Source of the DNA: an uncultured Anaerolineales bacterium | GTDB taxonomy: Bacteria; Chloroflexota; Anaerolineae; Anaerolineales; Villigracilaceae | Direction: 5' to 3' | Assembly (NCBI GenBank): GCA_938008865.1 | Contig: CALLJA010000389.1 | Span: 1 to 7,058, forward strand | DNA: 7,058 nt | Part shown: piece by piece, positions 6,801-7,058 of the stretch | How the letters are laid out: each line of letters starts with the position of its first letter | How positions within the stretch are numbered: position 1 is the first letter of the stretch | Program-made: the position numbers and the translations under genes | Notes under the pieces: generated by a model | Database searches by the model: none | The model's input: the letters and a program-made list of their open reading frames with translations, nothing else | Told to the model about the DNA's origin: nothing

Positions 6801-7058
6801 AGAACGCCTTTCGGAGGCTCTCGAAATTGCCCGCCTGGGTCACTGGTCGTACGATGTCGACCATGACATCTTCACCTTCAATGACCAGTTCTATTCGATT
6901 TTCCACACCACTGCTGAAAAGGTGGGCGGATATGAACTTTCCTCGGCCGACTATGCCCGTCTTTTCGTCCATCCCGACGATGCAGAGTTGGTGGGGACCG
7001 AGATCGGAAGGGCGCTTTCCACGCAGGAACGCCATTACACCGCCAAATTGGAGCATCG
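3823..7058 (+). CDS. Large multi-domain membrane sensor: dCache, HAMP, GAF, 2 GAF-like, 2 PAS (3' end missing)
   Basis: Open for 1078 codons and the first two bases of the next (CG), with no stop before the window ends. A cytoplasmic extension (1-93) includes a short coiled coil (LKARIGELEAELAQ). Membrane helix 1 is at about 94-115. The extracytoplasmic sensor (about 116-382) carries FLRLH (202-206), YGDD (211-214) and GLEVGRGGLGLRG (234-246), which I recognise as the dCache_3 type. Membrane helix 2 is at about 384-404 and HAMP at about 405-458. The stem LEQRVVERT (461-469) leads to a GAF domain at about 475-632. Two short GAF-like modules follow (about 649-742 and 756-846), then two near-identical PAS_3-type domains (859-986 and 995 onward). 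This N-terminal layout is typical of histidine kinases or diguanylate cyclases, but no H-box or GGDEF is reached, so the output is unknown. Upstream neighbours share its HAMP-stem-GAF core. Confidence 0.9.
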   Translation, partial: MDREPKPNGNEHDESPMHTIRERIENLFPSREKIPTPMNARQTDQLKARIGELEAELAQHTERLRMTPEIVPPAKPSDTVPLPRGRRSRLASKILLPALLVFALAMGGFFLYSYLTTRADNQARQEQNSRQAEEIFNSEIGRLGDFALGLAIDAANNPDIQAAFADRDRAELTRLTLSGYRALDAQFNVPQYQYHLPPATSFLRLHSLDKYGDDLSSIRATVLQVNQTLQPVVGLEVGRGGLGLRGIEPVFYQGQHIGSVEYGLNIDQSLTANLKQSYGYDWRIILTREALALATLEDISALQEGPTPDLLVLASTLDAPVFAEGDAYRKALGGGRILSVVETGTGASYSATTMPLRDYSGNVIGVVDIFIDQTVAVQAQNSRLLLALSAALLIMLVGGAILVTATNRSLRPLTALTRAAELVERGNLDQRVTVGGRDEIGQLAHTFNAMLHQLRNLVGSLEQRVVERTHDLELATEVGRAITENIADPLGMLTRAVETIRARFNLYYTQIYLVDPSGHALVLRAGTGEVGRQLLLRGHRLAIGPGSLNGRAATERRAILVTDTAQSADFLPNPLLPNTRSEMVVPLTAGTRVIGILDMQSETPGALNEFNLPAFEALAGQLTVAIQNADLFAEMEAARRQVEMNASQLAESGWRGFLNAIERGEHIGYVYDGSKNAALDTSRPPLPPESPNVPITVAGAAVGSIQAVLEDQTLSTREIQILEATAAQLGQHLDNLRLLAQADQYRRQAEEVTRHLTREGWNQYLRARETVANGFLYDQGRVRPLEGPSSDEVAYRHPLTVRNEMLGQVEVAEPKVLSQEEAAELIGQVAVSLGQHIENLRLLEQTEESRAEIEQSQERLSEALDIARLGHWEYDVDRDIFTFNDHFYSIFRTTADKVGGYELSSADYARLFVHPDDVRLVGSEIGRALATQERYYVAKLEHRVIFADDGSTGYISVNVNVERDESGKIIRWYGANQDVTERRQAEETLRTSEERLSEALEIARLGHWSYDVDHDIFTFNDQFYSIFHTTAEKVGGYELSSADYARLFVHPDDAELVGTEIGRALSTQERHYTAKLEH
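5767..6048 (+). repeat. Short GAF-like module A of a tandem pair
   Basis: Residues about 649-742 of the large sensor. The unit opens with GW654 and FL, has a GYVYD segment, then VPITV and GSIQAV strands, an LSTRE loop and a closing helix with LGQHLDNLRLL (729-739). It is only about 95 residues, against roughly 150 for a full GAF, and the middle of a normal GAF seems to be missing. It shares its order of motifs with module B. Confidence 0.65.
6088..6360 (+). repeat. Short GAF-like module B of a tandem pair
   Basis: Residues about 756-846 of the large sensor. It repeats the plan of module A: GW761 followed by YLRA, GFLYD, HPLTV, LGQVEV, LSQEE and LGQHIENLRLL (833-843). Identity with A is concentrated in the first tryptophan block and the last helix, while the centre has diverged and differs by a few residues in length. 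The closing helix runs on into a coiled coil that leads to the first PAS domain. Confidence 0.65.
6388..6795 (+). repeat. PAS domain tandem repeat, unit 1 (408 bases)
   Basis: Codes for residues 856-991: a helix (ERLSEALDIARLG), a PAS_3-type fold (GHWEYDV, FYSIF, LFVHPDD at 911-917, YGANQDVTERR) and the linker helix into the next unit. It is in frame with exactly 136 codons per unit. PAS domains bind small ligands or cofactors or mediate dimer contacts; no cofactor-specific residue such as a flavin-binding Cys is present. Confidence 0.9.
6796..7058 (+). repeat. PAS domain tandem repeat, unit 2 (cut by window end)
   Basis: Codes for residues 992-1078. By hand alignment 74 of 87 residues match unit 1 (85%) and 212 of 263 bases match (about 81%). 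Of the 51 base differences, 36 are at third codon positions, so both copies have been kept under protein-level constraint since duplication. It has the same landmarks (ERLSEAL, GHWSYDV, FYSIF, LFVHPDD at 1047-1053). The rest of the unit lies outside the window. Confidence 0.9.

Noticed and set aside
6340..7056. Two similar minus-strand frames (6340-6648 and 6787-7056) that look like paralogous small genes
   Set aside because: Their similarity is a by-product of the tandem PAS duplication on the + strand.
3823..7058. Possible pseudogene or frameshift, because no closed gene covers this region
   Set aside because: Frame 1 is open without interruption from the ATG to the window end, with coherent domains throughout; it is cut only by the edge.

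Overview
The window looks like a chromosomal piece of a member of the Chloroflexota, most likely class Anaerolineae. This rests on the GC-rich coding style and on a very characteristic GAF domain signature (YYHxHIYLFD, GTGEAG, RGRGLVGRAAE, DWLPNPLL, SEVAVPI) that I associate with multi-sensor proteins of that group. It is an inference from recognised family style, not from a database search.

Layout, all on the + strand and tightly packed. (1) 1-324 is the C-terminal end of an NMT1/THI5-like ABC transporter substrate-binding protein. (2) 347-1810 is a 487-residue membrane receptor with a helical extracytoplasmic sensor, HAMP and GAF. (3) 1837-3780 is a 647-residue membrane receptor with an extracytoplasmic double Cache sensor, HAMP and GAF. 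(4) 3823-7058 is a much larger sensor that is still open at the window edge after 1078 codons. It has an N-terminal cytoplasmic extension, a second type of double Cache sensor, HAMP, GAF, two tandem short GAF-like modules and two tandem PAS domains. Gaps are 22, 26 and 42 bases. Each of the three receptor starts has a Shine-Dalgarno sequence, and no terminator is visible, so the genes probably form one operon. No RNA gene, mobile element, CRISPR array or long non-coding stretch is present.

How it may work: three membrane receptors have unrelated sensors outside the membrane and one shared type of signalling module inside (HAMP, a LEQ-V-RT coiled-coil stem, GAF). The first two lack any recognisable output domain and end in a conserved tail. 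The third may carry the output domain beyond the window edge. The simplest reading is a multi-input sensory array, possibly tied to the transporter whose binding protein is encoded just upstream. Substrate and output are not visible. The main curiosities are the output-less receptors, sensor swapping on a conserved cytoplasmic module with a composition break inside gene 3, in-gene domain duplications at two scales in gene 4, and the complete absence of cysteine from 2212 receptor residues.
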